Below, one piece after another: positions 7,859 through 16,400 of a DNA stretch of 30,992 nt. A model generated the notes under the pieces. That model did no database searches and had not been told where the DNA came from. It worked only from the letters and a program-made list of their open reading frames with translations. The DNA is from Planctomycetota bacterium (GTDB lineage Bacteria > Planctomycetota > Phycisphaerae > Tepidisphaerales > Tepidisphaeraceae), in the NCBI GenBank assembly GCA_023417885.1, contig JAEZED010000042.1:1-30992 (forward strand), in the 5' to 3' direction. How positions within the stretch are numbered: position 1 is the first letter of the stretch; each line of letters opens with the position of its first letter. Made by a program: the position numbers and the translations under genes.

Positions 7859-9103
7859 TCAGCGCGCGTCGAACAGATAGTGGCGCAGGGTGGCCCCGGC
7901 GCCTTCGAGAACGGCAGCCAGCTGGTCGTCGTCAAATTCGGCGAGGCCGGCGAGCTCCCGGGCCTTGGGCGGCATCCTGTCGAGGCCGCTCCGGAACTCC
8001 GCGGCGAGCGCCGCCGTCAGGGCCGGGTCGGCCTCAAGCTCCTGGATCGTGCGGAAGAGCTCCGCGAAAGCATCGGCCGACGCGGCGGCCGGGGCATTTG
8101 GTTCCGCCGTGCCGATGACGACCTTCTCCAGCCAGATGTCCCCGCCGCACTGATCCAACAGGCTGGTGCACTCCGCATGCATCTGCGCGATGTTGCCGGC
8201 GATCCGACGATGCGCCGCCGTCTTCCCTTCGATGGTCAGCCGGACGGCGAGCGTCCGCCCGTCCGCCTCATCGAGCGCGCGCGTCAGCTGCTCGCGGATA
8301 CGGTCGAGGACGGTTTCGAGGTCGGCGCAATCGTTGACATCGGCGCGGACCTGGGCCCAGCGCACGACGTCGATCGGCACGTGCTCCACCGATGCGATCG
8401 ATTGGGCGTCCGCCGTGATGAGGGTGAAGCCCTTGTTTCCCACTTCGTTCGCGTGGCGGCCCTGGAGGTTGCCGGGGAAGACGATCCAAGGATCCTCGCT
8501 GAGGACCGTCCGCTTATGAACGTGGCCCAGGGCCCAGTAATCGTAGCCCTTGCCGGCGAGATCTTGGACGGAACAGGGCGCATAGGGCGTGTGGCCGTAG
8601 CCTCCGTCGGCCGCGGTGTGCAGCATACCGATGTTGAGCAGTCCGGCAACCGGTTCCGGGTAAGCGTGCGCTAGGTTGTCGGTGACATCGCGCTTGGGGA
8701 AGCTTTGGCCGTGCACGGCGACCCCTAAGTCCTCAAGGATGTAGGTCTCGGGCTTGCGGTGTTCGAAGATCCTGACGTTCCTGGGGCAGGTCAAGGATCG
8801 CGTCATGAGGTTCTCCGCATCGTGGTTGCCCTTGATGATCATGACGCGGATGCCGGCCCGCTCGAGCCGGGCCATCTCGGCGGCGAAAAAGAGACCGGTT
8901 GAGAAGTCCTTCCAATCGCCGTCGTAGAGGTCGCCCGCGATCAGGACCAGGTCGACAGCCTCGCGGATGGCATAGTCAATCATCGCCGTGAAGGCGCGGC
9001 GCGTGGCGCCGACGAGATCGTTCGCCCTGTCTCCGGCCTTCGCTGCCAAGCCGGCAAGCGGGCTGTCGAGGTGAATGTCGGCGGTGTGGATGATCCTCAG
9101 CAT
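7859..9103 (-). CDS. SbcD/Mre11/YhaO-like DNA exonuclease
   Basis: A 414-aa calcineurin-type phosphoesterase. ATG 9103 is chosen because a perfect GGAGG lies 9 nt upstream and the protein then opens directly with the catalytic block, MLRIIHTADIHLDSP. Upstream in-frame residues look non-coding. Metal-binding motifs are all present: D9 and H11, GDLYD at 57-61, GNHD at 92-95, LHTA at 161-164 and GHVH at 193-196. The C-terminal 200 residues resemble the capping and ATPase-binding part of YhaO/SbcD. With its metal ions it should degrade DNA ends or nick hairpins under control of the adjacent SbcC-like ATPase. It is the first gene of the pair. Confidence 0.9.
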   Translation of the reverse strand: MLRIIHTADIHLDSPLAGLAAKAGDRANDLVGATRRAFTAMIDYAIREAVDLVLIAGDLYDGDWKDFSTGLFFAAEMARLERAGIRVMIIKGNHDAENLMTRSLTCPRNVRIFEHRKPETYILEDLGVAVHGQSFPKRDVTDNLAHAYPEPVAGLLNIGMLHTAADGGYGHTPYAPCSVQDLAGKGYDYWALGHVHKRTVLSEDPWIVFPGNLQGRHANEVGNKGFTLITADAQSIASVEHVPIDVVRWAQVRADVNDCADLETVLDRIREQLTRALDEADGRTLAVRLTIEGKTAAHRRIAGNIAQMHAECTSLLDQCGGDIWLEKVVIGTAEPNAPAAASADAFAELFRTIQELEADPALTAALAAEFRSGLDRMPPKARELAGLAEFDDDQLAAVLEGAGATLRHYLFDAR

Positions 9104-9112
9104 GGGGCGCGA

Positions 9113-9117
9113 CCTCC
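9113..9117 (-). promoter_or_regulatory. Ribosome site of the SbcD-like gene
   Basis: GGAGG on the minus strand, 9 nt before ATG 9103. It decides this start over an upstream in-frame start at 9199. Confidence 0.6.
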
Positions 9118-9470
9118 GGAAAGCGCCCGATCCTCGCAAAACGAGGGTGAGTAGACAAGAGCCCGCACAACGACAAGACGATATGACGCCGCGGGACATG
9201 CCTTATCGGGGAAGGCCATATTACTTCGACATTTTGCGGCACTCCCGGGCCGAGCCCTCCGTCCGGCCGGCGCGGCCGGACTGCGGCGGCGGCGAGGAGG
9301 TCACCCGTCGTCGCCTCGCCATCCGGGCCAGAGCGCCCGGATGGTGCCGGCAAACTGCGGATCTGCCTGTCGAGAGCGCCGCCTCGACGAAGCTGATCGC
9401 GACGATCTAGTGACAGTGCGGGGGGAGAATCTGGCGGTCCGGCATCGTCTCGATGTCGAGGTAGAGCAGG

Positions 9471-9526
9471 ACGCGGATCGAAAAGATCAAGAAGGCCACC
9501 CGCGCCGCGATCGCCGCGCAGCCGGA
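9471..9526 (+). repeat. 56-bp imperfect inverted repeat, left arm
   Basis: This segment matches the reverse complement of 10589-10644 at 52 of 56 positions by eye, including 32 identical bases in a row. Translated on the plus strand it reads TRIEKIKKATRAAIAAQPE; the other arm on the minus strand reads TRIEETKEATRAAIAAQPE. The arms bracket the IS5-type pseudogene. The likely origin is two copies of the same gene end in opposite orientation. Confidence 0.7.
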
Positions 9527-9646
9527 ACGCGACGCGGACGGATTTCGGGCGTCCGGACCTCCACGGCGACCGAGATTTTCGTGGCCTGCACCTTATCACT
9601 GTGGAAGCGCAGCGGTTCGCCCACTAACCCGCTTGAAGCGCCCGAT

Positions 9647-10422
9647 CTAGGCCTCCACCAATGCTCGCAAATTGTATCCACTGTCGCGTTGCCAGCTTAA
9701 CCGCCTGGTTTCGGCGGTGTCGCTGAACCCGGCGTCGACGCGCGGCGGCACGATCACTCCAGCTTTCGGGTAGCGCGCCGTCATGTCGGCGTAGATGCTG
9801 TTCCGGTCGTAGGCTCCGTCGCCCAGCAACGCGGTGACCGGGTCGGCCACCTGATCCAGCAGAGGGCCGGCCTGCGCGGCGTCATCGACGCCCCTGTCAG
9901 TCAGGGTCGCGGCGACAATCCGGCCGGTCACCGCATCCATGCCAATGTGCAGTTTCCGCAAGGGTCGCCGCTTCTTCGTGCCGTGTTTTTGATCACTCAT
10001 TCGCCGGGTCCGCACAACGTCCATCCGGTGCTGTTCACCAGCAGACGGATTGCACCGCCGCTGGCCTGTGGCGCCGGCTAGGTGACGGTCCGTGCGCGCC
10101 GGCCGAGCGTGGCGTGGTCGGGCACCGGCAGATCCCGGCCGAGCAGCTGCAGGATCGGACCGAGCAGCCCCTCGCTCTAGCGCAGGGCCAACCGGAACAC
10201 CGCACGAAGCATCAGCGCCGTCGTGATCGCAAGATCCGAGTAGCACGGCTGCCCGCCCGGCGTGGTCCGTGGTGCCGCCTTCCACGCCGCGATCGCCGCG
10301 TCCGTGAACCAGACGGTCGGGCTGCCGCGTTGCCGCAACGCCGCATCGTACCCGGCTGAATTGATCACGCGCCGCTTAGGTCGCGGAATATGGCGTCGGG
10401 CAGCATTAGCCTTGTGCGGCAT
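9647..10422 (-). pseudogene. IS5-family transposase pseudogene
   Basis: Starting at ATG 10422, the minus strand gives the typical IS5 (IS903-like) transposase N-terminus: MPHKANAARRH, TVWFTDAAIAAW, APRTTPGGQPCYSDLAITTALMLR and VFRLALR. An in-frame TAG follows at 10177-10179. The same frame continues with family residues (LLGRDLPVPDHATLGRRARTV), meets another TAG, then VNSTGWTLCGPGE and a TGA. A frameshift then leads to KHGTKKRRPLRKLHIGMDAVTG, LLGDGAYD and VIVPPR in another frame. The C-terminal part with the last catalytic Glu is not recognisable. Several stops plus a frameshift make it non-functional. Its ends are not defined. Confidence 0.85.
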
Positions 10423-10588
10423 CGGGAAACGATCGGGTAGCGGAACAGCAGCCCCTCCCTATCGCTGCCGGGCGCCTCGATGCAGAGCGCGACGAGGTCG
10501 AGGCACGCCAGCGCATCGGCGAGGTTGGTGCACGCGGGGTCGCGGTCAAGACTGGTGACGAGCGCCCACACCTAGGCCGTCGGCATCC

Positions 10589-10644
10589 TCCGGCTGCGCG
10601 GCGATCGCGGCGCGGGTGGCCTCCTTGGTCTCCTCGATCCGCGT
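10589..10644 (-). repeat. 56-bp imperfect inverted repeat, right arm
   Basis: Reverse-complement partner of 9471-9526 with four mismatches, all within the first 24 bases of the repeat. It lies inside the C-terminal remnant of the ORF split by IS66. Confidence 0.7.
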
Positions 10645-10662
10645 CCAGCCACAGTTGACGTC

Positions 10663-10670
10663 GTCGAACC
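10663..10670. repeat. 8-bp target duplication of IS66, left copy
   Basis: GTCGAACC immediately left of the element is repeated exactly at 13168-13175. An 8-bp duplication is the size expected for the IS66 family. Confidence 0.9.
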
Positions 10671-10684
10671 GTAAGCGGTGTTCT
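10671..10684. repeat. IS66 terminal inverted repeat, left
   Basis: GTAAGCGGTGTTCT; exact reverse complement at 13154-13167. Confidence 0.93.
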
Positions 10685-12258
10685 CAGGCCACGGCGGGTT
10701 CCGCCTGCCGGGCATAGCTCCAGGGCAGCAGTTCATCGAGCTTGGTGATCGGATGCCCGCCGGCGAGTTTGGTCAGCACATCGGCGAACCAGGCCTGCGG
10801 ATCGACACCGTTGAGCTTGCAGGTTTCCACCAGCGACGCGACGGTGGCCCAGTGCTCGCCGCCGCCGTCGCTGCCAGCGAACAGAGCATTCTTGCGCGTG
10901 AGGGCGAGCGGGCGGATGCTGCGCTCCACGCTGTTGCTGTCGATCTCCACCCGGCCGTCGTCGAGGAACAGCGTCAGCCCCTCCCAGCGGCTGAGCGCGT
11001 AGCGGATCGCCTCGGCCAATGTCGATTTGCGCGACACCGTCGCCAGCTGCTTTTCCAGCCACGCCTTCAGTTCCGCAATCAGCGGCGTCGAGCGGGCCTG
11101 GCGCTCCCGGCGGCGCGCCTCGGCGTCACGGCCGCGGATCTCCGCCTCCACCGCGTACAGCTGGGCGATACGCCGCAAGGCTTCGCTGGCGATCGGCGCC
11201 GAGCCGCCGGTCTGGAGATCATAGAAGCCCCGGCGGACATGCGCCCAGCAGAAGGCGAGGCGTACGGCTCCGCCCTCGGCCAGCTTGCGATAGCCGGCAT
11301 AGCCGTCGACCTGGAGCACGCCGGTGAATCCCCGCAGGTGCGCCACTGGCCGTTCCGCCTTGCGATCGGGAGCATAGACGTAGGCCACCGCCGGCGGCTC
11401 CGGTCCGTTCCAGGGGCGATCGTCGCGCGCGTAGGCCCAGAGCTGGCCGGTCTTCGTGCTGCCGCGTCCGGGGTCGAGCACCGGCGCCGTCGTCTCGTCG
11501 GCGAACAGCTTGCCCGACGCCTTCAAGTTGGCCAGCAACCGCTCATGCAGGGGCCGCAGGTACCACGCCGCTCGACCGACCCAGTCGGCCAGGGTGGAGC
11601 GGTCGAGATCGACACCCTGGCGCGCGTAGATCTGGGCCTGGCGGTAGAGCGGCAGGTGATCGGCAAACTTGGACACCAGCACGTGGGCGATCAGCGCCTC
11701 GGTGGGGATGCCGGCGTCCACGATGCGCGCCGGCGCCGGGGCCTGCACGACGCCCTCCTCGCACTGGCGGCAGGCGTATTTCGGTCGGCGGGTCACCAGC
11801 ACCCGGAAGCGGGCCGGGACGAGGTCGAGACGCTGCGAGACATCCTCGCCGATGGGATGCAGCGTGCCGCCGCAACACGGACAGGACTTGTCGGCGACAT
11901 CGATGAGGTTCTCCTCGCGCGGCAGATCGGCCGGCAGATTGCCGCGGTTCACCCGACGCCGTGGCGCCGAAGGGGCCGGCTTGGCCGCAGCGGAGCCGGC
12001 GGGCTCGGCCTCCTTGGCGGCCAGCGTCTGCTCCAGGTCCTCCAGTGCCAAGGCCAGCTGGTCCGGATCAAGGCGCTCGGCCCGGCGGCCGAAGCGATGA
12101 CGCTGCAGCTCCCGGATGATCTGGCGCAGCCGGGCGATCTCCTCCTCGGCCGAGGAGCGGGCCGCCGTCAACTCCGCGGCATGCCGGAGCCGTTCGGCCA
12201 GCAGCAGGGCACGCAGTTCGTCAGGATCGCTGGGAAGGGTTTCAGGCGCGGTCGTCAC
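10684..12258 (-). CDS. tnpC: IS66 family transposase TnpC
   Basis: A 524-aa transposase starting at GTG 12258, with a GGGGG stretch just upstream. It has a leucine-rich N-terminal coiled segment (about 15-75), a zinc-binding block with CPCC at 126-129 and C163/C166, and the DDE core. Likely catalytic residues are D254 (FADET), D318 (QVDGYAGY) and E445 (SNSVERSIRPLAL). The C-terminal block (KNALFAGSDGGGEHWA, then ETCKLNGVDPQAW and PITKLDELLPW) is characteristic of IS66. The length is normal for the family. The stop lies at the edge of the left terminal repeat. It catalyses transposition together with TnpA and TnpB. Confidence 0.95.
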   Translation of the reverse strand: MTTAPETLPSDPDELRALLLAERLRHAAELTAARSSAEEEIARLRQIIRELQRHRFGRRAERLDPDQLALALEDLEQTLAAKEAEPAGSAAAKPAPSAPRRRVNRGNLPADLPREENLIDVADKSCPCCGGTLHPIGEDVSQRLDLVPARFRVLVTRRPKYACRQCEEGVVQAPAPARIVDAGIPTEALIAHVLVSKFADHLPLYRQAQIYARQGVDLDRSTLADWVGRAAWYLRPLHERLLANLKASGKLFADETTAPVLDPGRGSTKTGQLWAYARDDRPWNGPEPPAVAYVYAPDRKAERPVAHLRGFTGVLQVDGYAGYRKLAEGGAVRLAFCWAHVRRGFYDLQTGGSAPIASEALRRIAQLYAVEAEIRGRDAEARRRERQARSTPLIAELKAWLEKQLATVSRKSTLAEAIRYALSRWEGLTLFLDDGRVEIDSNSVERSIRPLALTRKNALFAGSDGGGEHWATVASLVETCKLNGVDPQAWFADVLTKLAGGHPITKLDELLPWSYARQAEPAVA

Positions 12259-12328
12259 GTCCCCCAGTATAACGGCGGCTTGTGCAGTCCTCGCCTGCGA
12301 AGCGGCAAGCGAGTCGCTGTGTCGCAGC

Positions 12329-12682
12329 TCAGCCGGCGGACGTCGGCCGAGGCACCCGCACGCCCCGCACCCGGGTCCAATCCAGACCCTCGACGAGCGC
12401 CGAGAGCTGAGCCGGGGTCAGCCGGATCACGCCGTCGCGGATCGCCGGCCAGCGGAACTGGCCGGCCTCCAATCTCTTCGCGACGAGAACCAGTCCGGTG
12501 CCGTCCCAATGCAAGAGCTTGACCCGATCGGCTCGCTTGGAGCGGAAGACGTAGACGACCCCGCTGAAGGGATACGCTCCCAGCTGCTGCTGCACCAAGG
12601 CGGCCAGCCCATCCATGCCCTTGCGGAAGTCGACCGGCTTGGCGGCGACCAGGACCCGCACCGCGCCCTCGATGCCGATCAT
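12329..12682 (-). CDS. tnpB: IS66 accessory protein TnpB (Orf2)
   Basis: A 117-aa protein with the family pattern: RVLVAAKPVDFRKGMDGLAA at 9-28, then YVFRSKRADRVKLLHWDGTG and a LEAGQFRWP block. ATG 12682 overlaps the TGA of tnpA (ATGA), which shows translational coupling. A 70-bp gap separates it from tnpC. TnpB is needed for IS66 transposition, but its biochemical role is not settled. Confidence 0.93.
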   Translation of the reverse strand: MIGIEGAVRVLVAAKPVDFRKGMDGLAALVQQQLGAYPFSGVVYVFRSKRADRVKLLHWDGTGLVLVAKRLEAGQFRWPAIRDGVIRLTPAQLSALVEGLDWTRVRGVRVPRPTSAG

Positions 12683-13086
12683 CGCGACGCCCTCACCGCG
12701 CGCAGCACCGCCCTGACGGTGGCGCCGTCCATGCCGGCGGGCACGCGCACCATCGCATCGCCGATCTGCACCTCGATGGCCGGGGGCTCCTTCGGCATCG
12801 ACGTGGCGGAGGACGGTGTGGTGTCCAGCACCACTGGGGCGAACACCATGCCCTCCTGGGAGCGGCCGGCGGTGCGCGCTTCCCGACGCCAGCCGAACAC
12901 CTGCTGAGGCCGCACTCCATGACGCCGGGCCACATGGGAAACAATGGCTCCCGGCAGCGCAGCCTCGGCCAGGATCCGCGCCTTCTCCTCCGGCGACCAA
13001 GTCCGGCGGCCTACATCGCCCGTGATCACTTCCATGCGGCGCACCTGCACGGGCTCCGGGTCAAGCGTAAGGTCGAGCGTAGACAC
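12679..13086 (-). CDS. tnpA: IS66 accessory protein TnpA (Orf1), helix-turn-helix
   Basis: A 135-aa protein starting at GTG 13086, with GGGAGA about 7 nt upstream. Residues about 28-68 (RRTWSPEEKARILAEAALPG, then SHVARRHGVRPQQVFGWRRE) form the helix-turn-helix typical of IS66 and IS3 OrfA proteins. The C-terminal half (IEVQIGDAMVRVPAGMDGAT) is the usual IS66 TnpA tail. An alternative start is the internal ATG of MEVITG. The stop overlaps the tnpB start. Confidence 0.92.
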   Translation of the reverse strand: MSTLDLTLDPEPVQVRRMEVITGDVGRRTWSPEEKARILAEAALPGAIVSHVARRHGVRPQQVFGWRREARTAGRSQEGMVFAPVVLDTTPSSATSMPKEPPAIEVQIGDAMVRVPAGMDGATVRAVLRAVRASR

Positions 13087-13153
13087 AAACCGTTCTCCCG
13101 ATCATGCGATCCGGGAGACTCGCTCCGCCTTGATCCCGCCGGAAGGTGGCGCC

Positions 13154-13167
13154 AGAACACCGCTTAC
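13154..13167. repeat. IS66 terminal inverted repeat, right
   Basis: AGAACACCGCTTAC; exact reverse complement of 10671-10684. Confidence 0.93.
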
Positions 13168-13175
13168 GTCGAACC
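13168..13175. repeat. 8-bp target duplication of IS66, right copy
   Basis: GTCGAACC, identical to 10663-10670. Confidence 0.9.
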
Positions 13176-13399
13176 ATCCCTCCGGTCGCGCTCCGAGGAA
13201 CGAGCCGAACGGGTCGTCGAGGCTGCGGGTGTCGCGAAGCAGCGACAGCCGCGGAACGCCAGGATCGCTGGCGGTCAGCAGCAACGTCCCCAGGCGTGAG
13301 GACGGCGTCCCGCTCGGGTCCGAGCGCCGAGGCCAAGCCGTGCAAGAGCAACGCGGCTCATCGAGCTGGAGGTTCGTATCGAGGAGCGCGTCGTCGTAG
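13168..13399 (-). pseudogene. N-terminal part of the ORF split by the IS66 element
   Basis: The minus-strand frame here includes LGTLLLTASDPGVPRLSLLR and DDPFGSFLGARPEGWFD, and runs straight into the IS66 right end. It rejoins the 10670 side when the element is removed. No credible start codon with a ribosome site is visible: the frame would have to begin inside or before the strong hairpin at 13400-13432. The 5' end may therefore already have been lost. The family was not recognised. Confidence 0.45.
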
Positions 13400-13432
13400 C
13401 CAGCCCCGACGTCAGATGACGGCCGGGGCTGG
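13400..13432 (-). terminator. Strong hairpin after the Dna2-like gene
   Basis: The outer arms CCAGCCCCG and CGGGGCTGG pair perfectly (9 bp). Inside them CGTCA and TGACG pair again around a 2-nt loop, with small bulges between the two stems. It lies 18 nt downstream of the helicase stop codon on the minus strand. No T-run follows, so termination might be helped by Rho, or the hairpin may mainly protect the 3' end. It is the strongest hairpin I found in the window. Confidence 0.6.
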
Positions 13433-13450
13433 TCGCTCTTGTTCAACCGG

Positions 13451-16400
13451 CTAGGCTTGGCGGAGCAACGGGTCCGAATCCACACTCATCTCTTCACCCA
13501 CATTTGGAAGACGGACCTGCAGTGCGTCCACCGCGATACTGCGCGCTGTTCCGTCCTCATCACTGACGGTTACGTGGAATGGCGAACCCTCCAGCTGCCT
13601 GTCCGCGTACCGACGCAGATGCTTCCATATCCGCATCACCTCGAACGCTTCGGGAGTCGACGGCGTGTAGCTGAGGAGATCCTTGGAAGCGATGACGATG
13701 AGGCGCTTCTTCGACCGCGACATCGCAACATTGGAGCGCCGCAGATCGATCATGAAATCCTCGAAGCGCGTCAAGGCTGCTGCCGCCCCCGTTGCCGAAT
13801 AGATGACTGTCGGCCGCTCGGCTCCCTGCATGGAATCCACAGTTCCGACACGCGCTTCCCCGAACTTTGCTTCCAATGCATCCTCTTGCACCCTGAATGG
13901 TGCGAGAATGACCGTCTGATCAAGCATCGCATCGGAGCCATTCTGGAACAGCGCGTCGATAATGGCGATCTCGATCGGATTGACTTTGTAATCGCCCGAC
14001 CAGCGCACCGCGTCGTAGGTCAACAGGCACACACCCTCCCAGTCCACGGTGCCGCTCAGCAGTTCGGTTGCACTGGTGGGATGCGGCGCATGGCCCCGAG
14101 AACGTCCATGGAGCCGCACCCCATCGGCTTGGTAAATGGAAGCGATCAGACGCCAAGCGTCTTCCTGAAGGCGAAACGTGTAAGACAGCGGTTCTGGGCG
14201 GACATGATTGCCCACGAAATCATAGAAGCTGCCGTATGGCCGGTGAAGGCGTACAAGGTAGCGAAGGTCGGCGTCGCCGACGCCTTTCTCCACAGGGCCC
14301 AATTGCCGGTGATCACCGACCGCGAGCACCTGCCCGCGCTTGTGGTCGAGCAGGGGAAGCGCGAGGAGGGCATCCTGAAGCTTCGTCTGACTCGCCTCGT
14401 CGAAGACCATGTAGCGGAAGGGCTTCTCAACGATGGGGGCGTCTGCAGCCAGATTGGGCAGTTGCGCCGTGACACACCCGACGATGCGTATGGCGGCCCT
14501 GGCTCGGATTTCCGACCATGCATCCGGTTGCTCGTCGTAGCTTTCCGCCTGAACATGTCCCTGAACAGCGGCGATACGGGAATCGACAATCGAAAGGCGG
14601 CCTTCCGGCCCGGCGAGGGGCGCGTCGAGCAACTTATGGTCCGGCTTGATGGACCACCGGTCGATGCGGATGGCCGCTGCGGCTCGCCCTGTCGCTTCCC
14701 TATCACCGGTCAGCGGTGACGTCATCCGCCAAGCGCCTGCCAGCAGCGGGGCGACCATCGCACAACGGCGGAGAACGTTCGAAACCGACTGGTGGGAAAC
14801 GCCGGTCACGAAAACTGCGGGGAGATCGTCCGGGGTACGTTCAACTTGGATTAACGCCCAGACGAGTATGGCCAAGGCGGCGAATTCTGTCTTCCCTGTT
14901 CCCGGCGGCCCCTGCACGAGGCCGAGGCGGCGGGGCAGCATTTCGATCACAACGCGCTGCGCGGCAGCCGCAGCGGTCTGTTCGTACGTTGGTTCTCCAG
15001 ACCCCCCGGAGCGGTCCGGGTCGTACCCTTCGACGACTATTGTAATGGCCGCTTCAAGTGTCGCCAGGCTCTGGCCGACGGCATCGGCATCTCGGGTGCG
15101 TTCCAGCGCAGTCCGGAATGCAAGGAACTCGTTGTTGCACGCTTCACGTAGATGGGCGTAAGCCTTGAACGTCGTTTCAAGACGGTGCCGCTCCACGTCG
15201 GTCAGCTCGACGTCCTTCGGCGGCGCGTCGGATTTCCACCAGTCGAGCGCGCCCAACGTTGTGTCGAAGCCAGCGTCCGCGAGCTTCGCCAGCGCAGCCC
15301 GGACGCGCGGGTCGACCGGCTCGAAATCCTTGATGACGACGAGTCGCTTCACTTCCTGTCCATCGGTACGAAAAAGGGGCGTTCCCGGCTCAGCGCCCCG
15401 CCAAGCATGCTCCCGGCTTGGCACGCCGTTCGCCTGTGGCGACTGGCGCGGGATTGCCTTCGCCACGGCCCAACTGCCCAATCGCAGCTCTTCGATCTTC
15501 AGGTCTGTCAGTTCGATGCCTTCGTCGACAATGTCCTCGGACGACAAAATGTCCTGGTTGGGCGTGACCGGAACAGCCCGGAGGTCGGTGCGCAGTTTCA
15601 GCTCAGAGAGCTTTTGGGTGGCCTTCTTGCCAAGCGCCTTGAGCTGCGCCGCCTGAATTTCGTCCGTTCCGCCGACATCTCCAAGCGCAACCAGGGCCTC
15701 CGCGTCGACGTCGGCTTCCAGCCGAAGCCGTTCGTCGCCCCTTTTGTAGTTCGCCCATACCGGGTTGGTCAGTTCGATCGCCGTTCCCGAACTGATGAGT
15801 TCCTCGATGCTGTTGAAGTGCTTCGCATACCATGCGCGACGCACGTTGTCCTGCGAGCCTTCCAAGTACTGTCGCGCCGCTTCGACCAGGGGCCGTGCGG
15901 CATCCGTAAGTGGGGTCCGCACGGGGTTCGTCCGGTGCACGGGAACCGCGGGCATGGTATTGGTGCTGTGGAACTTCATCAGGGCGGCTTCAACTGCTGC
16001 GAGCGCGTCGAACCAGATCTTGATGAACGCCTTGCGGAAAGCCTCCTCCTCCTGTATGCGCTCGACCATCGTCGGTTCAAGGCGATCGAAGAAGTGCGGG
16101 TGCTGGCGCAGTCGCTGTCGCACGGCGTCCACGTCCAGCGAATGGTCCGCTTCGTCAACTCCCAAGCAGCACGCCAGAACCGGCCATTCCGCCAGCCAAG
16201 CAGAATCGGCACGGCCGGGCCAGTTCAGGAACGAAGCCTCGAGAAGCGAGACGCCGATGCTCGCTACGTTCGTTCTTTGCTGAACGTATGTCCTCAAATA
16301 AGTGACTCGCGGAAGGCGGGTGCCCAGATAGCCTTCCAACGCATCCCGCTCAGTCAGACCGGCGGCCAGCATGAGGAGCGGATCGTTGGACTGACCTTGC

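Larger units (their letters stand above)
9104..9646. other. Gene-poor leader and decayed DNA before the SbcD-like gene
   Basis: No frame here reads as a recognisable protein. The part near the SbcD-like start (9104-9240) is less GC-rich and is the likely promoter region. It contains a small inverted repeat, CCTCG and CGAGG, at 9132-9146. A TTGTCG hexamer with a TACTCA 17 nt later on the minus strand is a weak promoter candidate. The rest carries one arm of a 56-bp inverted repeat (9471-9526) and mixed short open frames that look like debris. Confidence 0.35.
10365..10670 (-). pseudogene. C-terminal part of an ORF split by the IS66 element
   Basis: Removing the IS66 element and one target copy joins 13176 to 10670 and continues the right-flank frame as GWFDDVNCGWTRIEETKEAT, then RAAIAAQPEDADGL. 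A shift of frame near 10573 then leads to VWALVTSLDRDPACTNLADA and a leucine-rich stretch (CLDLVALCIEAPGSDREG) ending near the IS5 start region. The stretch is acidic and leucine-rich and looks like a genuine globular protein end. The family was not recognised. The gene is dead: it is interrupted, frameshifted and overlapped by IS5 debris. Confidence 0.5.
10671..13167 (-). mobile_element. Complete IS66-family insertion sequence (2497 bp)
   Basis: The element has three genes in IS66 order on the minus strand (tnpA, tnpB, tnpC). It is bounded by perfect 14-bp inverted repeats GTAAGCGGTGTTCT (10671-10684) and its complement (13154-13167). The GTAAGCG start is typical of the family. Both flanks carry the identical 8-bp direct repeat GTCGAACC. 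All three frames are open, so it may still be active. Intact ends and duplication mean the insertion is recent compared with the other IS debris here. Confidence 0.95.

Noticed and set aside
6743..8674. Plus-strand open frame of 643 codons
   Set aside because: Antisense shadow of the SbcC- and SbcD-like genes, which have complete catalytic motifs.
9104..9199. N-terminal extension of the SbcD-like protein
   Set aside because: A perfect GGAGG 9 nt before ATG 9103 and the family-typical start MLRIIHTADIH rule it out.
9423..9540. Short hydrophobic minus-strand peptide (AAIAARVAFLIFSIRVLLYL)
   Set aside because: It looks like a membrane segment but is the antisense of the repeated TRIE...AAIAAQPE coding piece and has no start or ribosome site.
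8976..9599. Minus-strand 207-codon frame
   Set aside because: It overlaps the SbcD-like start region out of frame and is rich in Arg, Pro and Gly, as expected for a wrong frame.
10678..12522. Plus-strand open frame of 614 codons
   Set aside because: Antisense to the IS66 tnpC, whose DDE and zinc motifs are intact.
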